NCBI GenBank assembly: GCA_030407315.1
Contig: JALQPE010001047.1
Span: forward strand, 1-64,000
Source of the DNA: Asparagopsis taxiformis
Taxonomy: Eukaryota; Rhodophyta; Florideophyceae; Bonnemaisoniales; Bonnemaisoniaceae
Reading direction: 5' to 3'
DNA length: 64,000 nucleotides
Shown piece by piece: positions 19,701-30,700 of the stretch. The notes beneath the pieces were generated by a model. That model ran no database searches, was not told the DNA's origin, and saw nothing but the letters and a program-made list of their open reading frames with translations. The translations under genes and the position numbers were made by a program. Numbering within the stretch: position 1 is the first letter of the stretch; each line of letters opens with the position of its first letter.

Positions 19701-22373
19701 GTTGGATATCCTCATACGAGCACAGTCAACGTGGTGCATGAGAGTAGAGTGAGCAGAAATGCGGTTTCCTCAGATTCAATAACAACAAAAGCACCAGCAC
19801 CAGCAGCTGCTGCTGCTGCCGCTTCTGCTGCTCCAGGTGCTCCAGGTGCTCAGACTTCAATGGACATAACGTACATTCGTGACAATATAAAACGGATACG
19901 GACAAGTTTGGAAGCTCTCATGTCCAGAATGCCCCCCTTCAAAAAGGGGATCAAGAGAAAGCGGGGCAGCAGCACTCGTCCGGAATCAGAGCAAAATTTT
20001 CCAAACACTACTATTCCAATAGCGCCGGCGGGGGCTTCAAAGCGGCAAAAAAAATCAATGCTACAAAAACAATATTGCAATGAAGCTTTGATACAGCTGC
20101 AAAGATTTCTACACAATTCCAGTGCCACCTTTCGGTCTTCGCAGCAAGAAGATGCGGTAGTTGCTGCGTTTCAAGGTGCCCATGACCATATTGTGGTGTT
20201 ACCAACGGGTGGCGGGAAATCCATGACGTTCATGCTGCCGGCGCTGGCAAAGCCAGACATGGTCTCGGTTGTCATTCTTCCCCTGATTTCATTGCAGCTA
20301 GACGTTCTGCGTCGTCTTGCCCAAGCTGGAATCCCAGCTACTCCATGGGCCAATCGGTTCCAGTTCGAGGCGCGCATCATTGTGGCTAGTGCTGAGCATG
20401 TATCGCACAGCAGCTACAAGGCATTCATTGCAGAAAAGTCTAAGCTCGGCCAGCTGCACGCTGTTTTCATTGATGAAGCACACCTCGTGTTTCAGCACGA
20501 CTCATTTCGGGGAGCCATGGCTCTTGTGCCGTCCAAGATTCGACCGGTCGGCACAGCGTGTCCCATATTCGCTCTGACAGCTACTTGTCCACCGCGTGCA
20601 GAGTTGGTTCTTTCCCAGGCTTGCGGCATGCGTAGTCCAGTTACAATCCGCAGTACGACGACACGCTCAAATGTTGCATACACTGTACAATGCACGACAT
20701 CTTTGCAGCAGCACCAACAGGACCACAATCTTTTCGTCCTCACTAGTCGGCACATATCACGAATTCTAGAAAAACAGCGGCAACTTCACAAACCGCAGGC
20801 CTCAAAACACAGTCGCACAAGTAGTACTCGAATCATAGTGTACGTGCAGACGCGGGAACGAGTGCATGCAGCGTGCGGTCATTTGGCAAAGGCATGCCCA
20901 CAGGCTTCCTTTGTTCTCTACCATGCTGGTCTTCCACTTTATATGCGACAGTCTGCAATGGAATTGTTTTGTGCAAATACATGCAGAAACAATGATGGTT
21001 CTGATGCTGCTATTGGTCTTCCCAGTGATACCAACGGTCGATCAGCAGACTCCCACAGAGCAGTGCAAGACAAACCTATTGTCATGGTTGCAACTTCTGC
21101 TTTTGGATGCGGTATAGACTACCCGGAGGTGCGTGCTGTGATTCATTGTGGCTTACCTCAAACACTTTTAGACTTTCTGCAAGAAAGCGGAAGAGCTGGT
21201 CGTGATGGTAAGCGCTGTGAATCTATTCTGCTGGCTGCAGATGTGTACCAGATGAACGAAGAACAATTGAGCGATAATAACAATGATACTAATGTGCCTC
21301 GACCAGGTAATAGTCTAGGGGACCCAAGGCTCCTGGTACAAAGTAAGGTAGCTTGTCGTCGTTGGGTACTCGACTCTTTCGCTGATGGAAACCACACAGA
21401 CCAGACCTGCATTCAGCGTGAGCTTACGCCGTGTGATTTGTGCACTACCAGCACCAGTGATGGCAGCAGCAGCAGCAACAGTAATAGTAAGGATGGCGAG
21501 GAGCTGGAGCATGGAAAGGTGCGGCTGGAGGAGCCAGACATCGCTGCAGCAGCTGCTGCTCAGCATCGCCAGTCACAATTTCAGTCTGCACCTCCTCCAT
21601 CTTCAATGAACCTGGCTCGGCCTGAAAGTAGCTTAAAGCCAACACCAACGAGAAAAACATCAAATGGGATTGATACAAAGAGGGCACAGGCTGAGACAGC
21701 GGGAGCGTCTACAATCGAACAGAGTCGTTCAGGGCTTTGTCCTGCACCGACGGCGAAGAAATTAGATCCCGTTTCGGTGGCCGCACTGTCTCCGTTTGAC
21801 CTTGGAACACTTGCTAGGCAATGCTCTGCCAATGCAGGAGATGCTGCAAGTGAAAAGCATGCCAACAGTGTCGAGGTTGCTGTAAAGCAGGCCAATGATG
21901 TACGTATGACCAGCAGTCTACTCGATCATACGTGTGTTCCGTGTACTGTTCGACAGAAACGCAACGTGCGTCACACTACAGAGCGTCCGGCATGTTTTGG
22001 GTCTCGTTGCTTACGTTGTGCTTCAGCGGGTCATCGTGCGGCCAACTGCCCACTCAAGCTCATTTCGTCTACAAGGAAAGGCGGTGGATGTTACCAGTGC
22101 TCTATCGGGATGATAGCTGGACAAGTTGTGCATCCGGTTGGTGTATACGGGAAGAAGTGCTGCCCCATCAAAAAGCTCATGGCAATGTGTATAATGGCTT
22201 GGGAAGACAAAGCGTTGCGTGCGAGCATATATGCCTATGCTGCGGAAACGAGAAGGTTCTCTGATACCGTTGATTTTACAAATTGGCTGCGAGGTTCCGG
22301 GAACAATTCCGAGTTCGGTCTCGGTTGCATGGTCCACTGGCTTGACAAAACCTTACACCTAGCTGTTCCTTGA
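16722..22373 (+). CDS. C2H2-tyrosine recombinase-RecQ helicase fusion, copy B (complete)
   Basis: The gene encodes 1,883 aa in one exon. An alternative start at 16935 (M72, good ATG context) would begin just before the first recognisable domain. Domain order: C2H2-like finger C97-X4-C102-X11-H114-X4-H119, resembling the DUF3505-type finger; a second Cys cluster at 181-204; a tyrosine-recombinase core with R744 (GGPARASEY), K778, R906-H907, H948 in QSGHTEATANQRY and the probable nucleophile Y957. Then, after an Ala/Pro-rich linker, a RecQ-like helicase: PTGGGKS 1161-1167, DEAH 1251-1254, ALTATCPP 1284-1291, QESGRAGRDG 1487-1496. It ends with a CCHC knuckle (C1763, C1766, H1771, C1776). Poly-Asp, poly-Gln and poly-Lys inserts mark disordered parts. 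The canonical second Arg of the H-x-x-R box is not in place (Ser910). Likely role: DNA strand exchange plus unwinding for integration, excision or amplification of the element. Confidence 0.9.
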   Translation: MDCSSEFFQLLTATTKPLPHQSNTHTSHTSHNEIPSIPYTFHLLKHQTTTSLSTVLLTQANGRPIRSLKVTMEQPQRSFRTNHSHIHYNILLDLALCSHEKCGHALKLSTVSRHLRQVHNESAQAAAAFQAEIRKTQKSDYIPDTKLPLRGRYLNAGKAQQSHQESDHMLFALPFLPVQTCYKCQRCFKIHRTIESAKRNCHGCTTGTHVNRSILNEPAVQAMAAEAVNGNAAQNFMAIKAQTIFGGKKSALFQVLDDSAVDQNIAAILRAQEGSPPAAPAADLLRGMNTDVTHLDAFLSESRFDALLASNQLPMPQAYAAAAWISTPVATAIRRLLAAYITTAQKLCAGNVYIKSHTFLGHPVRLALTPETCDKYSSHVSRLLTFAMHLVSTTADTTASESAEENQPWKEVITEEQRELIKSLENKMRNGGKNCRPGSGKYTDDDDGIGGSTLQKSQLSRPIATLHRFLRSVLFDSSLASNRLMPLFVACTAVRSSNHSPQKTFRFATASETSPILAAIKYMAKVFVVNHVYGGLENDQSPENTSTDVQAAWAWVQHCTSSNADTGIMYISNTLANCHRLAPAEGHHIRFVICPLHKWCGLVDGVELSLQHLGQRIGVLQDSAWKLIHTHLLFGLKISNDFWSLCHQLQDIMSDRTAGHWFAMHPSNYDMVTKWRNAYLIHVQPQLFCRNPDVSGDGHDDDDDDDDDVAQMHPTAVRKFLHHCQSLQSLIYTLIQLTSGGPARASEYAPLQVRNTTTTARHIYVSQGQILTIQSYHKGRTMEDGLGKPVARFPDSVSSGILLVYLVLIRPIELLATGMMEKHTQQQQQQRKKKKKEYPGSRTVSAADMDREDDKQDETNGDEDTGKHRDFLFRHSTFVCSPAQLRERFSSLMETVDIPLGTVQYRHWYSAAVKHFIPSILAAADTDRDERGIENVSNVVQLHRQSGHTEATANQRYGVSTGDISHMTGTQLHMFRAASEIWHRALGLRTGPAVGYPHTSTVNVVHESRVSRNAVSSDSITTKAPAPAAAAAAASAAPGAPGAQTSMDITYIRDNIKRIRTSLEALMSRMPPFKKGIKRKRGSSTRPESEQNFPNTTIPIAPAGASKRQKKSMLQKQYCNEALIQLQRFLHNSSATFRSSQQEDAVVAAFQGAHDHIVVLPTGGGKSMTFMLPALAKPDMVSVVILPLISLQLDVLRRLAQAGIPATPWANRFQFEARIIVASAEHVSHSSYKAFIAEKSKLGQLHAVFIDEAHLVFQHDSFRGAMALVPSKIRPVGTACPIFALTATCPPRAELVLSQACGMRSPVTIRSTTTRSNVAYTVQCTTSLQQHQQDHNLFVLTSRHISRILEKQRQLHKPQASKHSRTSSTRIIVYVQTRERVHAACGHLAKACPQASFVLYHAGLPLYMRQSAMELFCANTCRNNDGSDAAIGLPSDTNGRSADSHRAVQDKPIVMVATSAFGCGIDYPEVRAVIHCGLPQTLLDFLQESGRAGRDGKRCESILLAADVYQMNEEQLSDNNNDTNVPRPGNSLGDPRLLVQSKVACRRWVLDSFADGNHTDQTCIQRELTPCDLCTTSTSDGSSSSNSNSKDGEELEHGKVRLEEPDIAAAAAAQHRQSQFQSAPPPSSMNLARPESSLKPTPTRKTSNGIDTKRAQAETAGASTIEQSRSGLCPAPTAKKLDPVSVAALSPFDLGTLARQCSANAGDAASEKHANSVEVAVKQANDVRMTSSLLDHTCVPCTVRQKRNVRHTTERPACFGSRCLRCASAGHRAANCPLKLISSTRKGGGCYQCSIGMIAGQVVHPVGVYGKKCCPIKKLMAMCIMAWEDKALRASIYAYAAETRRFSDTVDFTNWLRGSGNNSEFGLGCMVHWLDKTLHLAVP

Positions 22374-22919
22374 TATCAAAACAGTTTACTGCTGCCATAC
22401 AGTCCCTTATTACGCTCCGTGATTGACTACCATAAAATAGACAAGAGCGAGCTCGGTTGCTAGAGCTCGTCCAGAAATAAAGTCCCCTAAACATTCGTTC
22501 ACTCCACGACTCCCCTTATCCCCCTAATGATCGCATCCTCTCTCTACCGCTCTCCACTCGTTCAGTATTCATATTCAGATATAAAATCCCCACAGCCCCT
22601 AGCTGTGAGCATAAGGGCTGGAATCCCCCTATACACACACACACACACACAATCCCAGAGCCCCACTACCACACCTACAACTACTACTACAATGTATCGG
22701 GCCTGGACTTTGGCCCCGGGATAGAATAGTATAGGAATTTTTCGTTTCCACCGTTAAAATATGCACCGGAATAGGAATTACATTCAACTAGACTGGCTAG
22801 ACTGGTTGCAGTTTGTTTACAGTCAACTGCATTTTGCATGCTAGTTGAAGGATATAAATATGCCTACTTGTCCAGCGCGCGCGATGACACGTTAACGTGT
22901 GCGATCCTGAAAATGTATT
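22374..22919. other. Convergent intergenic spacer, copy B
   Basis: Same content as 2429-2974: AATAAA at 22476, an (AC)n run and the 52-bp att-like repeat. No gene seen. Confidence 0.7.
22686..22737 (+). repeat. 52-bp att-like direct repeat, site 1 of copy B
   Basis: Identical to the site at 2741-2792. Its downstream partner in copy B would fall at about 33304-33355, inside the blended sequence, where only the central part is still readable. Confidence 0.55.
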
Positions 22920-25900
22920 CTAGCATTCCCAGCAATTATAATCATTGTGATACTCTATATACAGCTCTTCTCCGGCTTCAATATCTCGCAATGCTCGCAC
23001 GACCACCAGTTCTGGTGACTCCAGCATGTCGGCTTGCAGAAAACCGTGCTGCAGGTCTTCCACAATGCATACATTTGCCTCTCGATTCTCCGTTCCTTCA
23101 TCATCATCCAATCTTCTTGGGTCGTTAATAAAACGAGCACAGCAGAACGGTGCCGGATAGATGTACACTGAGTGCTCAGCTCCACGACTACATTTTGCTC
23201 GTTGTGCAACACCCACCCCATACTTTTCAAAGCTTCTCCTGCCCACTTGCAGTACACCACGCCCGTATGAAACGTCTCTCTTACCATTTTTCACTTCAGC
23301 CGACGAAAGGTCAGTATACAACACAGTGCCGTAGTACGCACAGATGCGCTCTCCACGTGACAACTTCTTCCGTGTAAACAGTCCCAGCCCCGACCATTGA
23401 TGCTGAATTAGTGATTGTTTCACCTCGAGGCTCAATGTGCAAGCTTCAAATGCTCTGAGCGTGCTTTCTGGCATTGATTCAAACCACTGTCTCAATGACA
23501 GGGGCCACTCATCCGGGCGTCCAGTGTACATCATGCTATTCTCACTGCTCTGTGCAGTACCATTGTCACCACCGTTCATACTACTACTAGTTCCAAGCGG
23601 TTCATGATGAGCAGTTATAGTTGTTTGACAAAGAAACCGATGCAAATAGTCTGGAAGCTTTTGATACATTACGAGGCCGTCGGGTGCACGCAGTTGACAA
23701 ACTGCAGTGGATAGTCGTCGTTGCTGTAGCGGGTGATCCAGAAACTGTGAAGCGCAATGGTGGGCTTCCGTGTCACCTCGAATGGTACTTTTCAAGTCCA
23801 GTAGCTGTCTTGCAAAAGTATCATACACCAACGGCATTGCACATGTAATACATTCCTTGTCCAGGTCGCATCCAACAAACACGCGATGTTCGCTAATTTC
23901 CATGCACGCCCGGGCTGTAGAGAGTGTGCCAGCAAACATGTCAGCAACAATATCTCCAGGCCTCGAGTACCTCTCGATCAGCTCCTTCAGAGTCGAAACT
24001 TTCTTTTGCGTTGGACATAGTAAAGTCTGGCCGACTAGTCTGCTGTTGCTCTTTGTGCGTGCATCCCTGTCATCGTCTGCTGCTCCCAACAATGTTCCAT
24101 TAGATGTTCGTATGTTCTTCCATATATAGTCGTCATTGAAGTGCAGAGATGTGACATTTTCCGTAATCAAATTCGAGTGTGCGAAATATGTTGACTGGAC
24201 ATGACCGTAAAGTTTGTAGCAAACCATATTGGCAATAGTTTCCTGGTCTGCACCGCGCTGTTTCCAAAAGTGAAGAGCACCGTTCCATATATTGACATGA
24301 CTGAGCACGTTCCTTTTTCCATCTCCCATGCGTTCGTACAATTTTTCTAAATCTGCTGCTGACGCCACTGCATGTTCAGTTGGTGCTGGGAGGAATACTA
24401 GTTGTGCACTTTCCACAAAAAAAACTGGACCGCTACGGTTATCAATCTCGTCCCGGCTGCTGACACTCGTATTGCATTCCATGTCGTCAATTTCTTTTTC
24501 GTCTCCGCTCCGCATATTCTTGTCAGTACTATCACCGACGATGTGATCACCTCCCAGACTACCCTGGGTAGAGCAACTTCTATATGTTTCCAACAGATAC
24601 TTCCACTTGTAAAACTGCTCCTGTGTGCAGAATACTATTCCATGCCCGCCTGGTCGCAATAGCGTGTCCCACAATCGGACGCAACGCTTCATTTCCTCTT
24701 CGCAGAGCTCTCCAGAACACTCTCGATTGTTGGCTTCGTCTTCTGAATTATCAGAGCAATCGTCTTCTGAATTATCAGAGCAATCCATGTATGAAGACGA
24801 CGACGACGACGAGAATGAGTTACTGCCTCTTCTATCAGCGCACACTTGCTCCTCTTCGACTTCTTGCTGCGAGCCAGACGGCGGTTCGGTAATAATGAGC
24901 TGAACAAAGTTTTCAATGCTTTCATAGAGGCCACTTTCGTCACAGGTTATTAGCTCGTCAAAGGAGACGTCATAGATGCGGCAGTATGGCTGCATATATT
25001 TCAATTCCAAGTCACTTTCCAGAGCAGCCAGTTGCTCATGCTGTTCATGCTCTCCAGCTGTGGGAGGAGTATCAAAATCATCATCACAAGTTCCTTGCAT
25101 AGAGACATATTGAAACGCTATGTTGGTCAAATCTCCTTTTACGCGTTCAGTGGTACCATCAGAAGCATAACCATTAATATTGGTAGAATAGGTTTCTCGC
25201 TGTGAGCCCATTATGCATCTACCAACGGCGGCTGTAGATCCGCACCTCGACAGAGCTTCATTGTTGTAATCATCATCGTTCTTGGTATCCCTAATATCAG
25301 TAACAGCAACAGCACCATGAACGTTCTCCAAACTGTTCATAGAATTTCCAGAGGCCAAACCACCAGTTCTACTGGCAGTTGCTGCATTGCAGACTCTGCG
25401 CACAATCCAATATTCCGACTTGCTCCTGCTGCTGGTAGGTCTTTCTTTGTTGCTCATGCTTCTCCTGACGTCTACCTGTAGTCCCAATAAATTTTTCACA
25501 AAACCTGCAAGCTCTTTGAAGCACGAAGGAAGTAGCTGGGGATTTTCGGGCACCCTGTATGCATGCAGGAATAGGCCAAGATGAGCTTCGTTCTCATTCG
25601 TGTAAAGGTCGCCCATTTGTAGTGCGCTGTGCAAGTGGTTGAAGAACATGCCAGTGATGTGGCGCATTGCTGCGTCCTTTCTACTGCAACGATCCCAGGC
25701 TGCTGCATTGCTGCAATCCTCTCTTTTGTGCGCAGCACCAGTATTGTTCCTGTTATTACCATCGTTTTGATACAGCGAATAGCACTGTGTAGCAGGCGAA
25801 AACCCATCGGCGCGTGAGTGCAAAACAGAAAAAGTGCTGCTAGAAGCGTCGAATAGTATGTATGGTGACAATAGCTCCTCGTATGTTCTCGGATCATCCG

Positions 25901-26705
25901 TGGAGCTAGCAGTTCTCGCAGCCAGAGCATCCCAGGCTCGTGTGAGGGTCTGGACAGTACACGCAATTCGGTCTATAGTTTCTCTTGTCATGCAACGGCG
26001 AGTAATGCCAGCCTTTCTCTTCAACGGGCTGCGGCTATTCTTGGTCAGGCATTGCACGGTGGCAGCAGCCGATTCTGACGGCTGCGAAACAGTGCAAACA
26101 GAGTGGAAGACTAGGATGACTTCCAGCGGACAAATTTTATGCAGCGGAAACTTGCTCTTCTTGTTGCGCCTATCCAACTGTTCGGTAGAGAACATTGTCG
26201 TGGCCAGAAATGAGCTGCCGACGAGCATGGTTGCAGGCACCACTCCCGTTACGACTAGATTAGTGCAGAGCTCTCCGATGCGCGCATCTTCTTGTGAAAA
26301 CCCGTAGAGTGCGATAGCAATGCGGATAACTTGCTTGACATACTCTGTTCCCAGCTCTTTCAGAGCGGCCGATCCGTCGCGGAACACAGTTCGGTAGAGT
26401 TGGTTACTGCGGACTGCATTCCTAGCCGCAAGCATAGCGCACAGCTCCAGTGCGTTTTCGTCCGTTTGTCTCTCAATCCATAGAGCAAATTCTGTAGTTC
26501 CCTCGTTCCTGTTGCGGCTGAAATTTTCTGCACTGATGCATGTCCCTTGTTCAGTGATTGTACCACATTTGTTCTTCTCCCATTCTGAACACTTCATTGA
26601 TGCTAGCATGAGGTTTAGCAGCTTCTGCATCGTTTGTCTTCCGTCTCTTTTCATTGCAACACAAGAGTCTGTCGGTCGTTTGGTCATTCTGTCCGTGGTC
26701 ACCAT
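22920..26705 (-). CDS. DNA N4/N6-methyltransferase-SET domain fusion protein, copy B
   Basis: The 1,261-aa product is identical to copy A, as far as I can compare by eye. The beta-class methyltransferase (motif IV-like EPPS, RPGGH, CPTQKK, ADMFAGT, GCDLD) and the C-terminal SET domain with FINDPR are as described for 2975-6760. Near identity over 3.8 kb implies recent tandem duplication or homogenisation. A 5' fragment of another copy is visible in the blended sequence near 34560-34700. Confidence 0.85.
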   Translation of the reverse strand: MVTTDRMTKRPTDSCVAMKRDGRQTMQKLLNLMLASMKCSEWEKNKCGTITEQGTCISAENFSRNRNEGTTEFALWIERQTDENALELCAMLAARNAVRSNQLYRTVFRDGSAALKELGTEYVKQVIRIAIALYGFSQEDARIGELCTNLVVTGVVPATMLVGSSFLATTMFSTEQLDRRNKKSKFPLHKICPLEVILVFHSVCTVSQPSESAAATVQCLTKNSRSPLKRKAGITRRCMTRETIDRIACTVQTLTRAWDALAARTASSTDDPRTYEELLSPYILFDASSSTFSVLHSRADGFSPATQCYSLYQNDGNNRNNTGAAHKREDCSNAAAWDRCSRKDAAMRHITGMFFNHLHSALQMGDLYTNENEAHLGLFLHAYRVPENPQLLPSCFKELAGFVKNLLGLQVDVRRSMSNKERPTSSRSKSEYWIVRRVCNAATASRTGGLASGNSMNSLENVHGAVAVTDIRDTKNDDDYNNEALSRCGSTAAVGRCIMGSQRETYSTNINGYASDGTTERVKGDLTNIAFQYVSMQGTCDDDFDTPPTAGEHEQHEQLAALESDLELKYMQPYCRIYDVSFDELITCDESGLYESIENFVQLIITEPPSGSQQEVEEEQVCADRRGSNSFSSSSSSSYMDCSDNSEDDCSDNSEDEANNRECSGELCEEEMKRCVRLWDTLLRPGGHGIVFCTQEQFYKWKYLLETYRSCSTQGSLGGDHIVGDSTDKNMRSGDEKEIDDMECNTSVSSRDEIDNRSGPVFFVESAQLVFLPAPTEHAVASAADLEKLYERMGDGKRNVLSHVNIWNGALHFWKQRGADQETIANMVCYKLYGHVQSTYFAHSNLITENVTSLHFNDDYIWKNIRTSNGTLLGAADDDRDARTKSNSRLVGQTLLCPTQKKVSTLKELIERYSRPGDIVADMFAGTLSTARACMEISEHRVFVGCDLDKECITCAMPLVYDTFARQLLDLKSTIRGDTEAHHCASQFLDHPLQQRRLSTAVCQLRAPDGLVMYQKLPDYLHRFLCQTTITAHHEPLGTSSSMNGGDNGTAQSSENSMMYTGRPDEWPLSLRQWFESMPESTLRAFEACTLSLEVKQSLIQHQWSGLGLFTRKKLSRGERICAYYGTVLYTDLSSAEVKNGKRDVSYGRGVLQVGRRSFEKYGVGVAQRAKCSRGAEHSVYIYPAPFCCARFINDPRRLDDDEGTENREANVCIVEDLQHGFLQADMLESPELVVVRALRDIEAGEELYIEYHNDYNCWEC

Positions 26706-27767
26706 GGTTGTCTGTCTGTCTGTCAGTCAGCCAGTCAGTGATTCTTCTCTTCAGTCACCTTCACTAGCACTTCAACAGCTGGTTACAGTGCAACTTACCG
26801 TGATTTGGGGTGGCTCTTAGTAAACATATTCGCGCGTGCACGCTACTCCAAGGCTGATCAGATCCCTGCACGTTATCAGGATGAATGATGGCCGAAGAAA
26901 CGTGAAAATGCCAGGGCACACTCACCCGCGAGCGGTCGGAAAACAGACAGTAGATAGGGTGATCCTGCAATTCCTGAACAATTCCCAAACGGCCTTTTCA
27001 GCATGTATACATGGCCCCTAGGCGCGCAAACGATAAAAATCGGAATTTTCACAATTCCAATATTTTCGAAAATTACACTCGACCAGCTGGTAGTTGCCGG
27101 CCGCCGCCGCCGCCGTTTGCCATGCCAGCCAATAGGTTGCATTCATCTGATTGCCTGCCTAATAAATCTCCAATGAGAAATATTCCCGCCACCGCTGCAG
27201 ACATAATTGTCCCGTACAGCCACTCATACCTAGCTATATGCGTATGCACAGCAAATGCATTGCGCGAAACCTTGTCATACCAATTTCTGCAGCCACCCAC
27301 CGCCGTCGCCGAACGACTAAATCACAAAACCCGATCTCGAGATCCCAGTTGCGTGGCTACCTGCCACTAACACTTTTTTCTGGACCTTGAGGCAGACTGG
27401 CGGTTCGGCCAACCAATTCGATCTACGAATCAGAGCGATTTTCTGTTCAGTTGCTGGCGGCAACAACCATATTCTGCTAACCACTACTACTTTCTTCCTT
27501 GCTTCATTCCACTACGACCACCACCTTTTCCATCGACATGCGCGCGCGCCTCCCCTGCCTGTCAACGAGAGCAAAACCCAGCAGCAGCGTACGAACAGTG
27601 GGCGAGTAGGACTACTGCTGCACAGAAGCATTCCAGTACACCGTTGGTTGTAACACGGAGCAAAACCATTTTCCTACTATACACGCGCCAGCCACAAACC
27701 GTGTATTCTTTCCTCCTGCTCAACCTCAGTCACTGTGGTGCAACAAAATCCCCTCAATCGACAAGGA
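26706..27767. promoter_or_regulatory. Divergent intergenic region, copy B
   Basis: Duplicate of 6761-7822. It lies between the divergent methyltransferase-SET and ParB-dioxygenase genes and must carry their promoters. No specific elements are resolved. Confidence 0.5.
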
Positions 27768-30700
27768 ATGTCTCGCGGAAGGTCAAGGCGGAGTCGTAAG
27801 AAAGCTGTGTACGATGAAGACAAAGGCGCGAACAAAGCAGAGCATCATCATCGTGCTACATTGCAGCACTTGTATGGTAAGTCGGCAGCTGTTCGCGGCA
27901 TCGTTCCCGGTGCAAACGTCAAGCTGTTCATTTTCATCAATTCGACAGCGCGTGAGGTTGGTCTTGGCTCACTGCCGGACAATAGTGGCAGCGATGCACT
28001 ACAGCGCAAGTTACATAATCACCAACTGCCCAGCACTCAGCAGCATGACTATGTTTCTGTGCGGAATATTCACATCCACTCGGACGCAGCAAACTTTCCC
28101 TATCCCTACAACTTCAAAGGAGCGGAAGGCCCCCCGGGAACACTGGGCGACATCTACTCTACTGGATTCTATGCCTGGGACACTCGCATGATGCGTGTTG
28201 CCGTTGAGAACCGTGATACTGATGCAAGAAATGGTATTGATTCCCCACACGATGATCATGACGCCAATACGAGGGATAGCCAAGTAGACAAGTCGTTGAA
28301 TGAAACCATCACTGTCAACAAAACTGCATCTGCACGGCGAGGAAACAATGACACCAAAATACCACAGCAGCAGCAGCAGCGGGACCATTCGCAGAAGAAC
28401 AGAAAGCAGCTGGAAAACTCCATCTGTGCTATTTCATCTTCATCAACTGTCCAAGATCCGTTGGATGCGAAAAATATTTGTGACGGTTCACCCATACCTG
28501 CGACTGAAACAACAACCTCCGATGTGACCAGTACCGCTGCCGCCGTCGCTCCGGGTGCTATTGCGGAGAAGCAAACAACAAGTCTAGGAAAGGATGGTTG
28601 CTTTACTACACCTGTCGGCAACAGTAACATAGATGCGTCGGTAGCGACGATGCTTGCTTCTGTCGACGACGCTCGGGGAACCTCTATTCCGACAGAAAAG
28701 TTCTGCCGCACCGACTATGAGATTGGTACCTGCCACCTGATGCTGGATCAGCTAGCAATTCCGGGAATCACACTGCGAGATGTGTCCGAGCAACATGTTT
28801 CTGCACTGTTCCAGAACATGTTGGAAAATGGCCTTTCGTATGCGGCCGGCTTGATTACAGTGTGCATTTTGAGAAGCAACCAAAACGGAAATAGCAAGAA
28901 AAGAAGGAAAGTGGATGGCGAAGATGGGAAGCAACACAATTCAAATGCTGCTGCTGAAGCAAGAAAACCGCCGTTACAGCTGCAGTCTTTGTCCGTGTTG
29001 AAAAATTGCTCTGGTCGCTCTCAAACTCTAGATCACTCGATTACTGCGACAACTATAGATGGAGTGCACCGGCTGTTGGCACTACGTCGTGTGAAAGTCG
29101 AACAACATCGTTTGGCCCAGGAAGATTCGCCAGATGCACCTCGTCTACGCTGGGTAAACTTGCCATTGCGTGTGCAGTACATGCAGCGCATAAACGGTGA
29201 AGAATTGAAGCTAGAAGAGCTGATGAAGCTCGGTGCGATGATGAACGATACAACATCAATTGTGCGCAAGGATACCGACATCCTGTCTGTTCTCCACTCT
29301 GTCATATCACTGATGCGCTGCTGCGGTGAGGATCGCAGCGTGCCGGCAGCCGACCTTCGGGTCATCGATGTGAGTAAGATTATGCGAGCGAGTCAGTTCA
29401 TGCGTTTCGAAACCCTTTCAACGTGCAGCAAGTGGGCTAGGCTCGGAAAGGTAATGTTGACACACCCAGAGGTATGGGAAAAGCTGAAAAGACTGAACAA
29501 CATACCCAAACGCTCCCGGCTCGGCATTTCGCACCTCAGCTCACCTTATTTGTCTGCACTGGATGCCGAAGCTCTCTCTCTCCTCCTCGACTCGTTATTC
29601 GCCTTCATCAACCCGCCGCCGACGGCGACACCGAGACGGAGGAGTCTTCATTCGATGGATGACTTCTACAACAATTTTGCTCTACTATTCGAGTCTTGCA
29701 TCACAACTCTTTTCCGGCAGTATGGAAAAAGTTTGCAGCTTTCAATGACGGCATTTCTGGGCGTCTCAATCCCAGCACCACGCAATAGAACGAGGACAAT
29801 CCGTGAGGAGTTCATTCACAATGTCATACAGTTTGTGACTACGGACGGGGAAAAGGCTAGATTGAGAGAAGAAGGCATGCGACGTGCGCGCTGCAATCGT
29901 CTGCAGGTTCGTATAGCCAATCATTTCAAACCGCCTCCGCCGCCGCCACCACAGCAGCCGCTGCAAAACGAACAGGAGATCATTGAGAAAAAGAAGAGGC
30001 ACCATACGCAACATCAACAAAAGGAAAAAATGGAGAAGAAGCGAAAAAGTGCATCAATTTTTCCCCCGCCGATGATGATCACTAGAAAAGGAATTGCTCC
30101 CACCAACCAGCAAGCTGATATGTCCGTTCATGACGAAGAAGATCATCAACAAAAGCAATCAAACAAAAAGAAAAAGCAGAATCGGTTAGACGATATTGTT
30201 TCAGCAGACAAACATGATGCACAGACAACACAACCGGGGCTGCTGCCGCCGCCGCCTACTCCCAGTGCACCACCACCACCACCACCACCAACATTGAATG
30301 ATCCAAGCGCGGCTGCAGCGAGAAAATCGCCCAACGGAAAAGCCCTCCACTCTCGCCGTAGTCGACGTCCTCCCTCCTCCGCGGGACCAAAGCTCGACTC
30401 AAAAGGGTATATCGTTCCGGAAGAAACAGAAGACGGTGGTTCATATGATGACAGTGTGAATCCACTACCGCTAAGCGGTGTGCGTCCGATGGTTTGCAGC
30501 AACAGAAGCAGTAATGGAAAGTCTGCAAAGTCACTACCCGCCTACTCAGCATCAGAGATTGCACTTTGCAGACGACTAGCATCGATGACCCCGGATACTC
30601 TGCGCTCACTAATACTGCAGGATGAAACGCACATTAGGGAAGTGGACATGGCGCAAGTTTTGCGCGGGATATACATTCCTCCCAACCATCGCGCCCACGA

